The position numbers and the translations under genes were made by a program. A stretch of DNA of 64,000 nucleotides. It comes from Glycomyces amatae. GTDB taxonomy: Bacteria; Actinomycetota; Actinomycetes; Mycobacteriales; Micromonosporaceae. Positions 17,098 through 26,139 of this stretch are shown here, one piece after another; the stretch's first letter is position 1; each line of letters opens with the position of its first letter. The stretch is from assembly GCF_020991375.1 (NCBI RefSeq), contig NZ_JAJLQZ010000010.1, forward strand, positions 62,001 through 126,000. Direction: 5' to 3'. The notes under the pieces are model-generated. The model did not search any database, was not told the DNA's origin, and saw nothing but the letters and a program-made list of their open reading frames with translations.

Positions 17098-18486
17098 TTA
17101 GTCGTGGACGTGGAGCGGCTTGCCGGCCAGCAGCATGGCCGCCTCGCCGATCGCCTCGTTCTGCGTCGGGTGCATGTGGATGAGGTTCGCGACGTCGTCC
17201 GCGTACGCCTCCCAGTTGTAGATCAGCTCCGCCTCGCCGATCTGCTCGGAGATGCGGGCGCCGACCATGTGGACGCCGACGATGGGGCCGTCCTCGACCG
17301 AGACGAGCTTGATGAAGCCCTGGGTCTTGAGGATGATCGACTTGCCGTTCCCTGCCAGGTTGAAGGTGACGGACTTGATCTTGTCCTCGCCGTACTGCTC
17401 CTTGGCCTTGTCCTCGTTGAGGCCCACCGAGGCCACCTCGGGCTCGGTGAAGGTCACGCGCGGGATGCCGGTCTCGTCGATCGGGGCCGGGTTCAGGCCC
17501 GCGATGCGCTCGGCGACGTGGATGCCCTGGAGGAAACCGCGGTGCGCGAGCTGGATGCCCGGGACGATGTCGCCGACGGCGTACACGCCCGGGACGTTCG
17601 TCTGGAGGTTCTCGTCGACGAGCACGAAGCCGCGGTCGACGTTGACGCCCTGCTCCTCGTAACCCAGGCCGGCGGTGACCGGGCCGCGGCCGACGGCCAC
17701 GAGCACGAGGTCGCCCTCGACGACGGTGCCGCCCTGGATCGTCACCTGGACGCCGGAGGCGGTCCTCTCGACCTTCTCGAAGAACTTGCCGGTGTGGAAC
17801 TTGATGCCGCGCTTGCGGAACGCGCGCTCGAGCTGCTTGGAGGAGTCGGCGTCCTCGGCGGCGATGAGGCGGGGGAGGCCCTCGATGATCTCGACCTCGA
17901 CGCCGAGCGACTTCCAGGCGGAGGCGAACTCGACGCCGATGACGCCGCCGCCGATGACGATGGCCTTGTTCGGCAGCTCGGTGAGCTCGAGCGCGTGCTC
18001 GGAGGCGATGATCCTCTCGCCGTCGATCTCCAGGCCCGGGAGGGTCTTGGAGTACGAGCCGGTCGCCAGGACGATGTTGCGCCCGGTGACGGTCCGACCG
18101 TCGTCGACCTGGACCGCGTTCGGGCCGACGAGCTTGCCGGAGCCCTGGATGAACTCGACCTTGTGGGCCTTGACCAGGCCCTGGAGGCCCTTGTACAGGC
18201 GCGACACGACGTCGTCCTTGTACTTCTTGACCGCCGGCATGTCGACGCCCTTGAACTCGGCGAGGACGCCGAACTGCTCGGACTCGCGCGCCGTGTCGGC
18301 GACCTCGCCGGCGTGCAGCAGGGCCTTGGTGGGGATGCACCCGCGGTGCAGACAGGTGCCGCCGACCTTGTCCTTCTCGATCAAGGCCACCGACAGCCCC
18401 AGCTCGGCCGCGCGGAATGCGCTGGCGTAGCCGCCGCTGCCACCGCCCAGGATCACCACGTCGTATCCTGCGTTCGGGTCGCTCAT
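17098..18486 (-). CDS. lpdA: Dihydrolipoyl dehydrogenase (E3)
   Basis: A 462-aa flavoprotein disulfide reductase that reoxidises dihydrolipoamide with NAD+. The FAD Rossmann motif is VVILGGGSGGYASAFRAA. The redox disulfide is GGTCLHRGCIPTK, the NAD motif is AIVIGGGVIGVEFAS, the second FAD motif is YAVGDIVPG, and the C-terminal catalytic His-Glu pair is HMHPTQNEAIGE. All key residues are present. The start is the ATG at 18486 with GGGAG just upstream; the longer frame to 18534 is not needed. It is the first gene of an lpdA-sucB operon, and the E1 subunit is not in this window. Confidence 0.95.
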   Translation of the reverse strand: MSDPNAGYDVVILGGGSGGYASAFRAAELGLSVALIEKDKVGGTCLHRGCIPTKALLHAGEVADTARESEQFGVLAEFKGVDMPAVKKYKDDVVSRLYKGLQGLVKAHKVEFIQGSGKLVGPNAVQVDDGRTVTGRNIVLATGSYSKTLPGLEIDGERIIASEHALELTELPNKAIVIGGGVIGVEFASAWKSLGVEVEIIEGLPRLIAAEDADSSKQLERAFRKRGIKFHTGKFFEKVERTASGVQVTIQGGTVVEGDLVLVAVGRGPVTAGLGYEEQGVNVDRGFVLVDENLQTNVPGVYAVGDIVPGIQLAHRGFLQGIHVAERIAGLNPAPIDETGIPRVTFTEPEVASVGLNEDKAKEQYGEDKIKSVTFNLAGNGKSIILKTQGFIKLVSVEDGPIVGVHMVGARISEQIGEAELIYNWEAYADDVANLIHMHPTQNEAIGEAAMLLAGKPLHVHD

Positions 18487-18702
18487 AGCTCTCCCTGACT
18501 TAACGATGCTTAGGTTCGCGGTCCATCCTTCCACCGGACGCGGCGCTGTGGACGACTAGCCCGATGGAATGGAGTGTGCAACACCATTCAACCGCTTGGC
18601 AGGGGCTTCGGAAAGTCATGTTCGTGTGCGGCTGGACACAGGCGTGAGCAGGCGTGTGTACGCTTGGAATTCGACGCGTCGTCGGGTGCGGAAGGATCGA
18701 CA

Positions 18703-19035
18703 GTGGGCTTGTTCGGACGGAAGAAGAAACAGGGCAAGGGAACGCTGGACCGAGCCTCCGACAACGTGGACCAGCGCCATCTCATCGACTTCATCAAGAC
18801 GCGCCAGGGCGTCGAGGCCTACCTCGAGCCGAAGACCACCGTCACCGAGACCACGGTCATGCTCATCGCCCACGACGGCGAGTGGACGCGGCGCCGGGTC
18901 GACGGACCGGCGGGGGCGTTCGCCTTGGGCCGCAAGCACAACGTCCCGGTCTACGAGGTCGCCAAGACCGGCTACCCGCAGCGCAAGCGCGACTTCGACG
19001 CCCGTCGGAAACTCGAGCAGCAGCGCCGCCAGTAG
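18703..19035 (+). CDS. Conserved actinobacterial protein of unknown function, 110 aa
   Basis: A small soluble protein often annotated as oxidoreductase in actinobacteria without biochemical basis. I use the GTG at 18703 (MGLFGRKKKQG), which has GGAAGGA at a good distance; the upstream reading from 18574 is not conserved in style. It has a basic N-terminus and the motifs LDRASDNVDQRHL, VTETTVMLIAHDGEWTRRR and VPVYEVAKTGYPQR. The gene is divergent from lpdA and convergent with pepA, a neighbourhood that recurs in related genomes. It has no cofactor-binding motif, so the function is unknown. Confidence 0.75.
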   Translation: MGLFGRKKKQGKGTLDRASDNVDQRHLIDFIKTRQGVEAYLEPKTTVTETTVMLIAHDGEWTRRRVDGPAGAFALGRKHNVPVYEVAKTGYPQRKRDFDARRKLEQQRRQ

Positions 19036-19102
19036 GCGGGTCGAGGCCCCTTTCCGGCAACGATCGCGCAAACTTCCGCGCACCGTCCCGCCACATGGCG
19101 GT

Positions 19103-19136
19103 GAGGACGGGGCGCGGCCTGCCGCGCCCCGTCCTC
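19103..19136. terminator. Bidirectional terminator hairpin
   Basis: A perfect 16-bp inverted repeat (19103-19118 with 19121-19136) lies between the convergent small protein gene and pepA, six bases past the pepA stop. Confidence 0.87.
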
Positions 19137-19142
19137 CTCGCC

Positions 19143-20600
19143 CTAAGCGGCGAACTCCTCCAGCAGCGCCACCAGCGTCCGCAGCGGCCGCCCGGTCGCG
19201 CCCTTGCTGATGTACCCGTACGCCGAGTCCGAGTCGGCGGGCCCGGCGATGTCCAGGTGCGCCCACGGCAGGTCCTCGGGCACGAACTTCGACAGGAAGA
19301 TCCCGCCCTGGATCATGTGCCCGTCCCGCTTGAGGCCGGTCGCGCACTGCGACACGTCGGCGATCGAGGACTCCATGAGCTTGACCAGGTCCTCCGGGAA
19401 CGGCATCGCCCAGCCGGGCTCGCCGGTCTCCTCGCCGAGGCGGCGCAGCCGCTCGGTCTCCGCGTCGGTGCCCATGAGGCCCATGGTCCGCTTGCCGAGG
19501 GCGATGACCTGCCCGCCGGTGAGGGTCGCGACGTCGTAGAGCGCGTCGGGCTCGTCCTCCAGGGCGCGCGAGATCGCGTCGGCGAGCACCAGGCGGCCCT
19601 CGGCGTCGGTGTTGAGGATCTCCACGGTCATGCCGTTGCGGATGGTGAGCACATCGGACGGGCGGTACGAGGAGCCCGACAGCATGTTCTCGGCCAGTGC
19701 GACGGTGCAGGTCACGGCCACGTTCAGGCCCAGCTTCGCGGCGGCGACAGTGGCGCCGACGACGGCCGCGGCCCCCGCCATGTCGCCCTTCATGTCCCAC
19801 ATGCCCGCGCCCGGCTTGACGTTGATGCCGCCGGAGTCGAAGGTGATGCCCTTGCCGACGAGCGCGACGTGCTTGGCCGCGCCCTCGGGCCGGTAGGAGA
19901 GGCGGACCAGGCGCGGCTCGGCCGCGGAGCCGCCGCCGACGGCGAGGACGCCGCCGTAGCCGCCCGCCGAGAGCGCCTCGGCGTCGAGGACCTCGACCTC
20001 CAGCCCCGCGTCGAGGGCGGCCTGCCGAATCTCGGCGGCGAAGGTCGGCGGGCGCAGGAGGTTCGCGGGGGCGTCGGCCCAGTCCTTGACGAGCGCGACG
20101 CTCTCGGCGAGCACGGCGGCCTTGCGCAGGGCCTCCTCGGTCGCGCCGTAGACGCTCACGGCGGCGGGCGGCTCGTCGCCGCCCCCGTCGGTCTTGTAGC
20201 CCTCGAACCGGTAGGCGCCCAGGGCCGCGCCGACCGCGGTGGCCCCGGGGTCGCCCTCGAACGCGATGGCGACGGAGTCCTTGCCGAACGCGGCCCGGAC
20301 GGCGGTGCCGGCGGCGCGGCGCAGGGTCTCGTCGTCCAGGTCCTCGGCGTCGCCCAGGCCCACCGCGTACACGAGGCCCGCGGCGAGCCCCTCGGGTGCG
20401 GGCAGGCGCGTCAGCGAGGAGGCCCCGCCGGTGTTGCCGAGGTCGGCGAGCTGCCGGGCGAGGCGGCCGCCGAAGGCGGCGTCGACGCCCGCGGCGCTCT
20501 CGGGGATCTCGGGGGCGTCCTCGCCGGAGAAGACGCCGACGACGAGCACGGCGGCCTCGGCGGCGGCCAGGTCGCCGGAGGCGCTGATCAGATCAGTCAC
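19143..20600 (-). CDS. pepA: Leucyl aminopeptidase (M17 family)
   Basis: A 485-aa cytosolic two-metal aminopeptidase that removes N-terminal residues from peptides. The C-terminal catalytic half has [16 protein letters not shown] (metal Lys and Asp), [11 protein letters not shown], and the family signature [13 protein letters not shown] (about residues 325-337). The N-terminal half is the variable M17_N domain. The GTG at 20600 has AAGGATG upstream. It is divergent from gcvT, with a 79-base shared promoter region. In Streptomyces pepA also lies next to lpdA-sucB and gcvT, which supports vertical inheritance. Confidence 0.94.
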   Translation of the reverse strand: MTDLISASGDLAAAEAAVLVVGVFSGEDAPEIPESAAGVDAAFGGRLARQLADLGNTGGASSLTRLPAPEGLAAGLVYAVGLGDAEDLDDETLRRAAGTAVRAAFGKDSVAIAFEGDPGATAVGAALGAYRFEGYKTDGGGDEPPAAVSVYGATEEALRKAAVLAESVALVKDWADAPANLLRPPTFAAEIRQAALDAGLEVEVLDAEALSAGGYGGVLAVGGGSAAEPRLVRLSYRPEGAAKHVALVGKGITFDSGGINVKPGAGMWDMKGDMAGAAAVVGATVAAAKLGLNVAVTCTVALAENMLSGSSYRPSDVLTIRNGMTVEILNTDAEGRLVLADAISRALEDEPDALYDVATLTGGQVIALGKRTMGLMGTDAETERLRRLGEETGEPGWAMPFPEDLVKLMESSIADVSQCATGLKRDGHMIQGGIFLSKFVPEDLPWAHLDIAGPADSDSAYGYISKGATGRPLRTLVALLEEFAA

Positions 20601-20679
20601 GATCCATCCTTACGTGTGCGGGTTTCGGGGATCAAATGCTCCGATCCTAGCCACTGGGACGCGCGATAGGCTCTCTCCC

Positions 20680-21846
20680 ATGTCCGACTTGCCTGAACCC
20701 ACGCCACTGCTGACCTCGCCGCTGCACACCCGTCACGCGGCCCTCGGCGCCAAGTTCGCCGAGTTCGCCGGCTGGGACATGCCGCTCCAGTACCCGAGCG
20801 GGGTGCTCGCCGAGCACCAGGCGGTGCGCACCCGGGTCGGCGTCTTCGACGTCTCCCACCTGGGCAAGGTGTGGGTGCGCGGGCCGGGCGCGGCGGCCTT
20901 CGCGAACCGCTGCCTGGCGAACGACCTGGACCGGATCGGCGCCGGCGGGGCCCAGTACACGCTGTGCCTCGACGAGTCCGGCGGCGTGGTCGACGACCTC
21001 ATCGCCTACCGCTTCAGCGACGACGAGGTCTTCCTGATCCCCAACGCCGCCAACACCGCCGAGGTCGCGCGGCGCCTGTCCGAGGCCGCGCCCGAAGGGA
21101 TCGAGGTGCGCGACGTGCACCACTCGTTCGCGGTGATCGCGGTCCAGGGCCCGGACTCGCCGGGCATCCTGCGGTACCTCGGGCTGCCGCACGACCACGA
21201 CTACATGACCTTCCGGGAGCACCTGGTCGACCACGCCGACGTCATCGTCTGCCGCTCCGGCTACACCGGCGAGACCGGCTACGAGCTGGTCGTCCCGAAC
21301 GAGGCGGCGGGGGACCTGTGGGACGCGATGCTCGTCGCCGGCGCGGCCCCGTGCGGGCTCGGCGCCAGGGACACGCTGCGCCTGGAGATGGGCTACCCCC
21401 TGCACGGCCAGGACCTGAGCATGGACATCACGCCCGTGCAGGCGCGCCTGAACTGGGCGATCGGCTGGGACAAGCCCGAGTTCTGGGGCAAGGCCGCGCT
21501 CGAGGCGGAGCGGTCCGCGGGGCCGAAGCGGCGCCTGTGGGGCCTGGAGGCCACCGGCAGGGGCGTCCCGCGCGCCCACATGACCGTCCTCGACCCTGCC
21601 CTCAACGACCCTGCCCTCAACGACCCCGCCAACGACCCTGCTCTCAACGACGCCGCCCCCGACGGCGAACGGGCGGTCGGCGAGACCACCTCGGGCACGC
21701 ACGCGCCGACCCTGAAGAAGGGCGTCGCGCTGGCGCTCCTGGACGCCGCGTACAAGCCGGGCGCCGAGCTCGAGCTGGACGTGCGCGGCCGCCGGTTGCC
21801 GGTGCGCGTCGTGAAGCCGCCCTTCACCGCGTCCGACCCGCATTAG
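20680..21846 (+). CDS. gcvT: Glycine cleavage system T protein (aminomethyltransferase)
   Basis: A 388-aa protein that transfers the methylene group of glycine from the H protein to tetrahydrofolate. The N-terminal part has [20 protein letters not shown] and [15 protein letters not shown] with the catalytic Asp region. [23 protein letters not shown] and [20 protein letters not shown] follow. The C-terminal barrel contains an unusual Asp/Asn/Pro/Ala/Leu insertion made of a 15-bp tandem repeat at 21592-21654. The rest ([11 protein letters not shown]) is normal. The ATG at 20680 starts [11 protein letters not shown]; the long frame upstream is the antisense of pepA. No P or H protein gene is nearby. 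Confidence 0.93.
   Translation: MSDLPEPTPLLTSPLHTRHAALGAKFAEFAGWDMPLQYPSGVLAEHQAVRTRVGVFDVSHLGKVWVRGPGAAAFANRCLANDLDRIGAGGAQYTLCLDESGGVVDDLIAYRFSDDEVFLIPNAANTAEVARRLSEAAPEGIEVRDVHHSFAVIAVQGPDSPGILRYLGLPHDHDYMTFREHLVDHADVIVCRSGYTGETGYELVVPNEAAGDLWDAMLVAGAAPCGLGARDTLRLEMGYPLHGQDLSMDITPVQARLNWAIGWDKPEFWGKAALEAERSAGPKRRLWGLEATGRGVPRAHMTVLDPALNDPALNDPANDPALNDAAPDGERAVGETTSGTHAPTLKKGVALALLDAAYKPGAELELDVRGRRLPVRVVKPPFTASDPH
21592..21654 (+). repeat. In-frame 15-bp tandem repeat inside gcvT
   Basis: GACCCTGCCCTCAAC occurs twice in perfect tandem (21592-21606, 21607-21621). A copy that has lost one codon follows (21622-21633), then a copy with a single base change (21634-21648). It encodes repeated DPALN units and keeps the frame. 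Confidence 0.9.
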
Positions 21847-21851
21847 GCGGC

Positions 21852-21874
21852 GGGCCGCCCCGTCCGGGCGGCCC
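21852..21874 (+). terminator. gcvT terminator hairpin
   Basis: GGGCCGCCC (21852-21860) pairs perfectly with GGGCGGCCC (21866-21874) across CGTCC, six bases beyond the gcvT stop. Confidence 0.8.
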
Positions 21875-21882
21875 GGGAGCAG

Positions 21883-21930
21883 ATCGCGTGCATGCGCAGG
21901 TCGCCGAGCCGCGCCCGCCGTGCACGCGAT
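21883..21930. promoter_or_regulatory. Long-spaced inverted repeat upstream of the uronate operon
   Basis: ATCGCGTGCA at 21883-21892 and TGCACGCGAT at 21921-21930 are perfect 10-bp arms separated by 28 bases. They lie 87-134 bases before the first gene of the operon. This may be paired operator half-sites or an RNA stem; the role is open. Confidence 0.4.
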
Positions 21931-21959
21931 ATCGACATGTTGTGACGGGTCCGGCCCTT

Positions 21960-22005
21960 GTCTGCCGCCAGGTTCTCAGATAGCGTTTACCAGAACCTCG
22001 CAGAC
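21960..22005 (+). promoter_or_regulatory. Two-step hairpin or operator next to the ribosome binding site of the uronate operon
   Basis: GTCTGC (21960-21965) pairs with GCAGAC (22000-22005), and AGGTTCT (21970-21976) pairs with AGAACCT (21992-21998), leaving a 15-base apex. The structure ends a few bases before the AAGGAG that serves the ATG at 22017. It could be a repressor operator overlapping the promoter or an RNA hairpin controlling access to the ribosome binding site. Confidence 0.5.
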
Positions 22006-22016
22006 GAAGGAGTCAC

Positions 22017-23327
22017 ATGTCAGGCCAGCCGCACCGCTATGCCATCGTCGGGACCGGATCGCGCGCCTCGATGTACGTCAGGGCCATCATCGAGCGGAGC
22101 GACACGACCAGCCTCGTCGCGCTCGCGGACACCAACCCCAAGCGGATCGCCCACCACGTCAAGGCCATCGAGGACGCCGGCGCCGCGGCCCCCGCCGTCT
22201 ACGCCGCCGCCGACTTCGACCGGCTCCTCGCCGAGACCGAGCCCCAGACGGTCATCGTCACCTCGGTGGACGCCACGCACCACGAGTACATCCTGGCCGC
22301 CTTGGCAGCCGATTGCCACGTCATCTCCGAGAAGCCGCTGACCACCACCGCCGAGCACGCCGCCGCCATCCTCGAGGCCGAGGCGAAGTCCCAGGGCACG
22401 GTCACCGTCACCTTCAACTACCGCTACAACCCCCTCCACGAGAAGGTCGCCGAGCTGCTGCGCGAGGGCGCCGTCGGCGAGATCACCTCCGTCGGGTTCG
22501 ACTGGCTCCTGGACACCCGCCACGGCGCCGACTACTTCCGCCGCTGGCACCGCGAGGCCGAGCACTCCGGCGGCCTCCTCGTCCACAAGTCCGGCCACCA
22601 CTTCGACCTGGTCAACTGGTGGCTCGACGCCGCGCCCGTGCGCGCCTTCGCCAAGGGCCGCCTCGCCTTCTACGGCGAGAACGGCAAACGCACCGGCCAC
22701 GACCGCGGCTACGACCGCGTCCACGGCTCCTCCCTGGCCTCCGACGACCCCTTCGCGCTCCACATGGCCGAGAACACCCAGCTCAAGGCCCTCTACCTGG
22801 ACGCCGAGGACGAGGACGGCTACATCCGCGACCGATGCGTCTTCGCCCCCGGCGTCACCATCTACGACGACATGATGGCCCTGGTGGACTACGACTCGGG
22901 CGTCACGCTCTCCTACCGGCTCACCGCCTACTCGCCCTGGGAGGGCTACCGGGTCCACTTCAACGGGACCCAGGGCCGCCTCGAGCTGCTCGTGGTCGAG
23001 AACGACCACGTCAACCCCGCGCTCAAGGGCCCGAACGGCGCCAGCGTCCACGGCACGCACGCCGCCCCCGAGGAGGGCTGGTACGAGCTGACCCTCCACC
23101 CGTTCTGGACCAAGCCCACCAAGATCGACCTGGGCGAGTACAACCGCGCCGGCCACGGCGGCGGCGACGTCCGGATGCTCGGCGTCCTCTTCGACGGCGA
23201 CACCGACCCGCACGACCGCTCCGCGAACGCCCAGGACGGCGTGAACGCCCTGGCCGCGGGCCTGGCCTCGAACGAATCCATCGCGACCGGGCAACCGGTT
23301 TCGGTCGCCGACCTCCTCAAGAAGTAA
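22017..23327 (+). CDS. Gfo/Idh/MocA family oxidoreductase
   Basis: A 436-aa NAD(P)-dependent sugar dehydrogenase-type protein. It has an N-terminal Rossmann fold with YAIVGTGSRASMYVRA, the conserved EKP motif in VISEKPLTTTAEHA (about residue 108), and FNYRYNPLHEKV at the domain junction. HKSGHHFDLVNWW supplies the usual catalytic-region His/Asp pattern. Length is longer than the typical 330-390 aa because of a C-terminal beta domain with a tyrosine/aspartate-rich stretch. It is the first gene of a five-gene operon with uxaC 8 bases downstream, so it probably handles a uronate-derived sugar or a glycoside. The start is the ATG at 22017, with AAGGAG upstream. The substrate is unknown. Confidence 0.85.
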   Translation: MSGQPHRYAIVGTGSRASMYVRAIIERSDTTSLVALADTNPKRIAHHVKAIEDAGAAAPAVYAAADFDRLLAETEPQTVIVTSVDATHHEYILAALAADCHVISEKPLTTTAEHAAAILEAEAKSQGTVTVTFNYRYNPLHEKVAELLREGAVGEITSVGFDWLLDTRHGADYFRRWHREAEHSGGLLVHKSGHHFDLVNWWLDAAPVRAFAKGRLAFYGENGKRTGHDRGYDRVHGSSLASDDPFALHMAENTQLKALYLDAEDEDGYIRDRCVFAPGVTIYDDMMALVDYDSGVTLSYRLTAYSPWEGYRVHFNGTQGRLELLVVENDHVNPALKGPNGASVHGTHAAPEEGWYELTLHPFWTKPTKIDLGEYNRAGHGGGDVRMLGVLFDGDTDPHDRSANAQDGVNALAAGLASNESIATGQPVSVADLLKK

Positions 23328-23335
23328 GGGTTCCG

Positions 23336-24823
23336 ATGGGCCTCCACCCCGACCGGCTGTTCCCGGCCGACGAACGCACCCGACTGATCGCCCGCGAGAT
23401 CCACCAGCGCACCACCGACCTGCCGCTGGTGAGCCCGCACGGCCACGTCGACCCGCGCCTGATGTCGGAGAACCGGCCGTTCCCCGACCCCGCGCGGCTG
23501 TTCGTCGTCCCCGACCACTACCTGACCCGGATGCTCTTCAGCCAGGGCGCGACCCCCGGCGAACTGGGCGTCCCCTCGGCCGAGGGCGAGCCGTCCGAAG
23601 TCGACGGGCGCACGATCTGGCGCCGCTTCGCCGAGCACTACCACCTGTTCCGCGGCACCCCCTCGAAGCTGTGGCTCGACCACACCTTCGCGGAGGTCTT
23701 CGGGATCTACAAGGAGCTCGGCGCCGACACCGCCGACGAGTTCTACGACCACCTCTCGGCGCGGCTCGCCGAACCGGCGTACCGGCCCCGGGCCCTGTTC
23801 GACCGCTTCAACATCGAGGTGCTCGCGACCACCGAGTCCCCGATCGACTCGCTGGAGCCGCACGCGGCGCTCGCGGCGCTCCCGGCCGCCGGCGGCCGCC
23901 GCTGGGGCGGGAAGGGCGGCAAGGTCGTCACGACCTTCCGCCCGGACAACCTGGTCGAACCCGACTGGCCCGGCTGGAGGGACCGCGTCGCGAAGCTGGG
24001 GGAGATCACCGGCGAGGACACGACCGCCTTCGACGGCTTCCTCGCCGCGCTGCGGGCCCGCCGCCAGGACTTCATCGCCGCCGGCGCCACCTGCTCCGAC
24101 CACGGCAACCGGACCGCGATGGCCCTCGACGACCCGAAACTGGCCGCCGAGATCTTCCAGAAGGCCCTCGCCGGCGACCTGGAAGGCGAGGAGCACCGCC
24201 TCTTCCCCGCCCTCATGCTGGTCGAGTTCGCCCGCATGAGCGTCGAGGACGGCCTGGTCATGCAGCTCCACCCGGGCTCGGAGCGCAACCACAACCAGTG
24301 GCTCTACGAGGGCTGGGGCCGCGACGTCGGCGGCGACATCCCCGCGGCCACCGAGTACACGCGCTCCATCAAGCCCCTGCTCGACGCCTTCGGCAACCAC
24401 CCGCGCTTCCGGATCGTGCTCTACACCCTCGACGAGACGGTGTTCAGCCGCGAGATCGCCCCCCTCGCCGGCGGCTACTCCGCCGTCTTCGCGGGCGCGC
24501 CCTGGTGGTTCCTCGACTCGCCCGAGGGCATGCGGCGCTTCCGCGAGACCGTGCACGAGACCGCCGGGTTCTACAACACGGCCGGATTCGTGGACGACAC
24601 CCGCGCGTTCTGCTCGATCCCGGCCCGGCACGACGTGGCCCGCCGGATCGACGCCTCCTACCTCGCGCGCCTGGTCGCCGAGCACCGCATGACCGAGGAC
24701 GAGGCCGCCGAAGTGGCCGTCGACCTCGCCTATAACCTCCCTCGCAGGATCTACGGACTGGACCGGCACCCGTCGCCCGGCCCGACCGTCCCGCCCCGCT
24801 CGACTTCCCCCCAACCGGAGTAA
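23336..24823 (+). CDS. uxaC: Glucuronate (uronate) isomerase
   Basis: A 495-aa UxaC-type member of the amidohydrolase superfamily that converts D-glucuronate to D-fructuronate and D-galacturonate to D-tagaturonate. The metal motif HGHVDPRL is near residue 34. Further family signatures are WRRFAEHYHLFRGTPS, EVLATTESPIDSL, TTFRPDN, QLHPGSERNHN and FAGAPWWFLDSPEGM. It ends with LAYNLPRRIYGL and a short Pro/Ser tail. The ATG at 23336 has AAGGG upstream and follows the Gfo/Idh/MocA stop by 8 bases; the next gene follows after 5 bases. This gene anchors the operon to uronic acid catabolism, in keeping with the pectate lyases at 34-36.5 kb. Confidence 0.93.
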   Translation: MGLHPDRLFPADERTRLIAREIHQRTTDLPLVSPHGHVDPRLMSENRPFPDPARLFVVPDHYLTRMLFSQGATPGELGVPSAEGEPSEVDGRTIWRRFAEHYHLFRGTPSKLWLDHTFAEVFGIYKELGADTADEFYDHLSARLAEPAYRPRALFDRFNIEVLATTESPIDSLEPHAALAALPAAGGRRWGGKGGKVVTTFRPDNLVEPDWPGWRDRVAKLGEITGEDTTAFDGFLAALRARRQDFIAAGATCSDHGNRTAMALDDPKLAAEIFQKALAGDLEGEEHRLFPALMLVEFARMSVEDGLVMQLHPGSERNHNQWLYEGWGRDVGGDIPAATEYTRSIKPLLDAFGNHPRFRIVLYTLDETVFSREIAPLAGGYSAVFAGAPWWFLDSPEGMRRFRETVHETAGFYNTAGFVDDTRAFCSIPARHDVARRIDASYLARLVAEHRMTEDEAAEVAVDLAYNLPRRIYGLDRHPSPGPTVPPRSTSPQPE

Positions 24824-24828
24824 ACGCG

Positions 24829-26139
24829 ATGCCTTCTTCTGTGTCGACCAGGATCGAACGACTCGAGGTCCACGACGTGCGGTTCCCCACCGCCACCGCC
24901 GGCGACGGTTCGGACTCGATCAACCGCGCCGACTACTCGGCCTGCTACGTGGAGCTGTTCACCGACGGCGGCCCCACCGGCACCGGCTTCACCTTCACCG
25001 GCGGTCGCGGCACCGAGATCGTCGCCTCGGCCGTGCGGGCCTTCAGGCACCTGGTGGTCGGCAGGACCGTCGAGGAGATCTTCGCCAATCCGGTCGAGTT
25101 CTCCCGCTCCCTCGTCCAGGAACCGCAGATCCGCTGGCTCGGCCCCGAGAAGGGCGCCACCCACATGGCCGTCGGCGCCATCGTCAACGCCGTGTGGGAC
25201 CTGCGCGCCAAGCTCGAGGGCAAGCCCATGTGGCGCCTCCTCGCCGAGATGGACTCCGCCGAGCTCGCCGCCCAGATCGACTACCGGCACATCGAGGACG
25301 AGCTCACCCCCGCCGAGGCCGAGGCGATCCTCGACGAGGGCCGCGTCGGCTACGAGGACCGCCTCAAGGTCCTCGAGAACGACGGCTTCCCCGCCTACAC
25401 CACCTCCGTGGGCTGGCTCGGCTACTCCGACGACAAGGTCCGGGCCCTCACCGAGCAGGCCGTCGCCGACGGCTGGACCGCCGCCAAGATGAAGGTCGGC
25501 TCGCCCGACGTCGCCGACGACGTGCGCCGCGCCCGGATCATCCGCGACGTGCTCGGCCCCGACCGCCTGCTCATGATGGACGCCAACCAGATCTGGTCGG
25601 TCCCCGAGGCGATCGCGAACATGCGGCAGCTCGCCGCGTTCGACCCGTACTGGATCGAGGAGCCCACCCACCCCGACGACATCCTCGGCCACGCGAAGAT
25701 CGCCAAGGCCGTGGCCCCGATCCGGGTCGCCACCGGCGAGGTCGCCGCCAACCGCGTCATCTTCAAGCAGCTCCTCCAGGCCGAGGCCATCCGCGTCTGC
25801 CAGATCGACGCCTGCCGCGTCGGCGGCGTCCCGGAGGTCCTCGCGACCCTCCTCATGGCCGCCAAGCACGGCGTCGAGGTCTGCCCGCACTCCGGCGGCG
25901 TGGGGCTGTGCGAGTACGTGCAGCACCTCGGTATGTTCGAGTACCTTCGCATCGGCAGGACGCTGGAGGGCCGCATGATCGAGTACGTCGACCACCTGCA
26001 CGAGCACTACACCGACCCGGTGACCGTGGTCGACGGCCGCTACCGCCTGCCGACGCAGCCGGGGTACTCGGTGACCCTCAAGGACGAGTCCATCGCCGAG
26101 TTCTCCTTCCCGAACGGGCCCGCGTGGCTGCGCTCATGA
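24829..26139 (+). CDS. Enolase-superfamily sugar acid dehydratase, L-fuconate dehydratase-like
   Basis: A 436-aa protein of the mandelate racemase/FucD type. The first domain has VRFPTATAGDGSDSINRADYSA and FTFTGGRGTEIVASAV, as in L-fuconate dehydratases. The barrel carries the KxK base motif in AAKMKVGSP, metal ligands in MMDANQIW, WIEEPTHPDD and ATGEVAANR, and the catalytic His in EVCPHSGGVGLCEYVQH. All catalytic residues of the family are there. In this operon it sits between uxaC and a uxuB-like gene, where a D-mannonate dehydratase would be needed, so its true substrate may be D-mannonate or another uronate-derived acid. The start is the ATG at 24829, five bases after uxaC. Confidence 0.87.
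   Translation: MPSSVSTRIERLEVHDVRFPTATAGDGSDSINRADYSACYVELFTDGGPTGTGFTFTGGRGTEIVASAVRAFRHLVVGRTVEEIFANPVEFSRSLVQEPQIRWLGPEKGATHMAVGAIVNAVWDLRAKLEGKPMWRLLAEMDSAELAAQIDYRHIEDELTPAEAEAILDEGRVGYEDRLKVLENDGFPAYTTSVGWLGYSDDKVRALTEQAVADGWTAAKMKVGSPDVADDVRRARIIRDVLGPDRLLMMDANQIWSVPEAIANMRQLAAFDPYWIEEPTHPDDILGHAKIAKAVAPIRVATGEVAANRVIFKQLLQAEAIRVCQIDACRVGGVPEVLATLLMAAKHGVEVCPHSGGVGLCEYVQHLGMFEYLRIGRTLEGRMIEYVDHLHEHYTDPVTVVDGRYRLPTQPGYSVTLKDESIAEFSFPNGPAWLRS

Noticed and set aside
15850-18498. An 882-codon open frame antisense to sucB and lpdA
   Set aside because: Its composition is Leu/Gly/Arg/Asp shadow coding; the opposite strand has complete sucB and lpdA with all catalytic motifs.
20601-20679. Possible glycine riboswitch before gcvT
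   Set aside because: The gap to the divergent pepA start is only 79 bases, too short for the aptamer, and no conserved core was seen.
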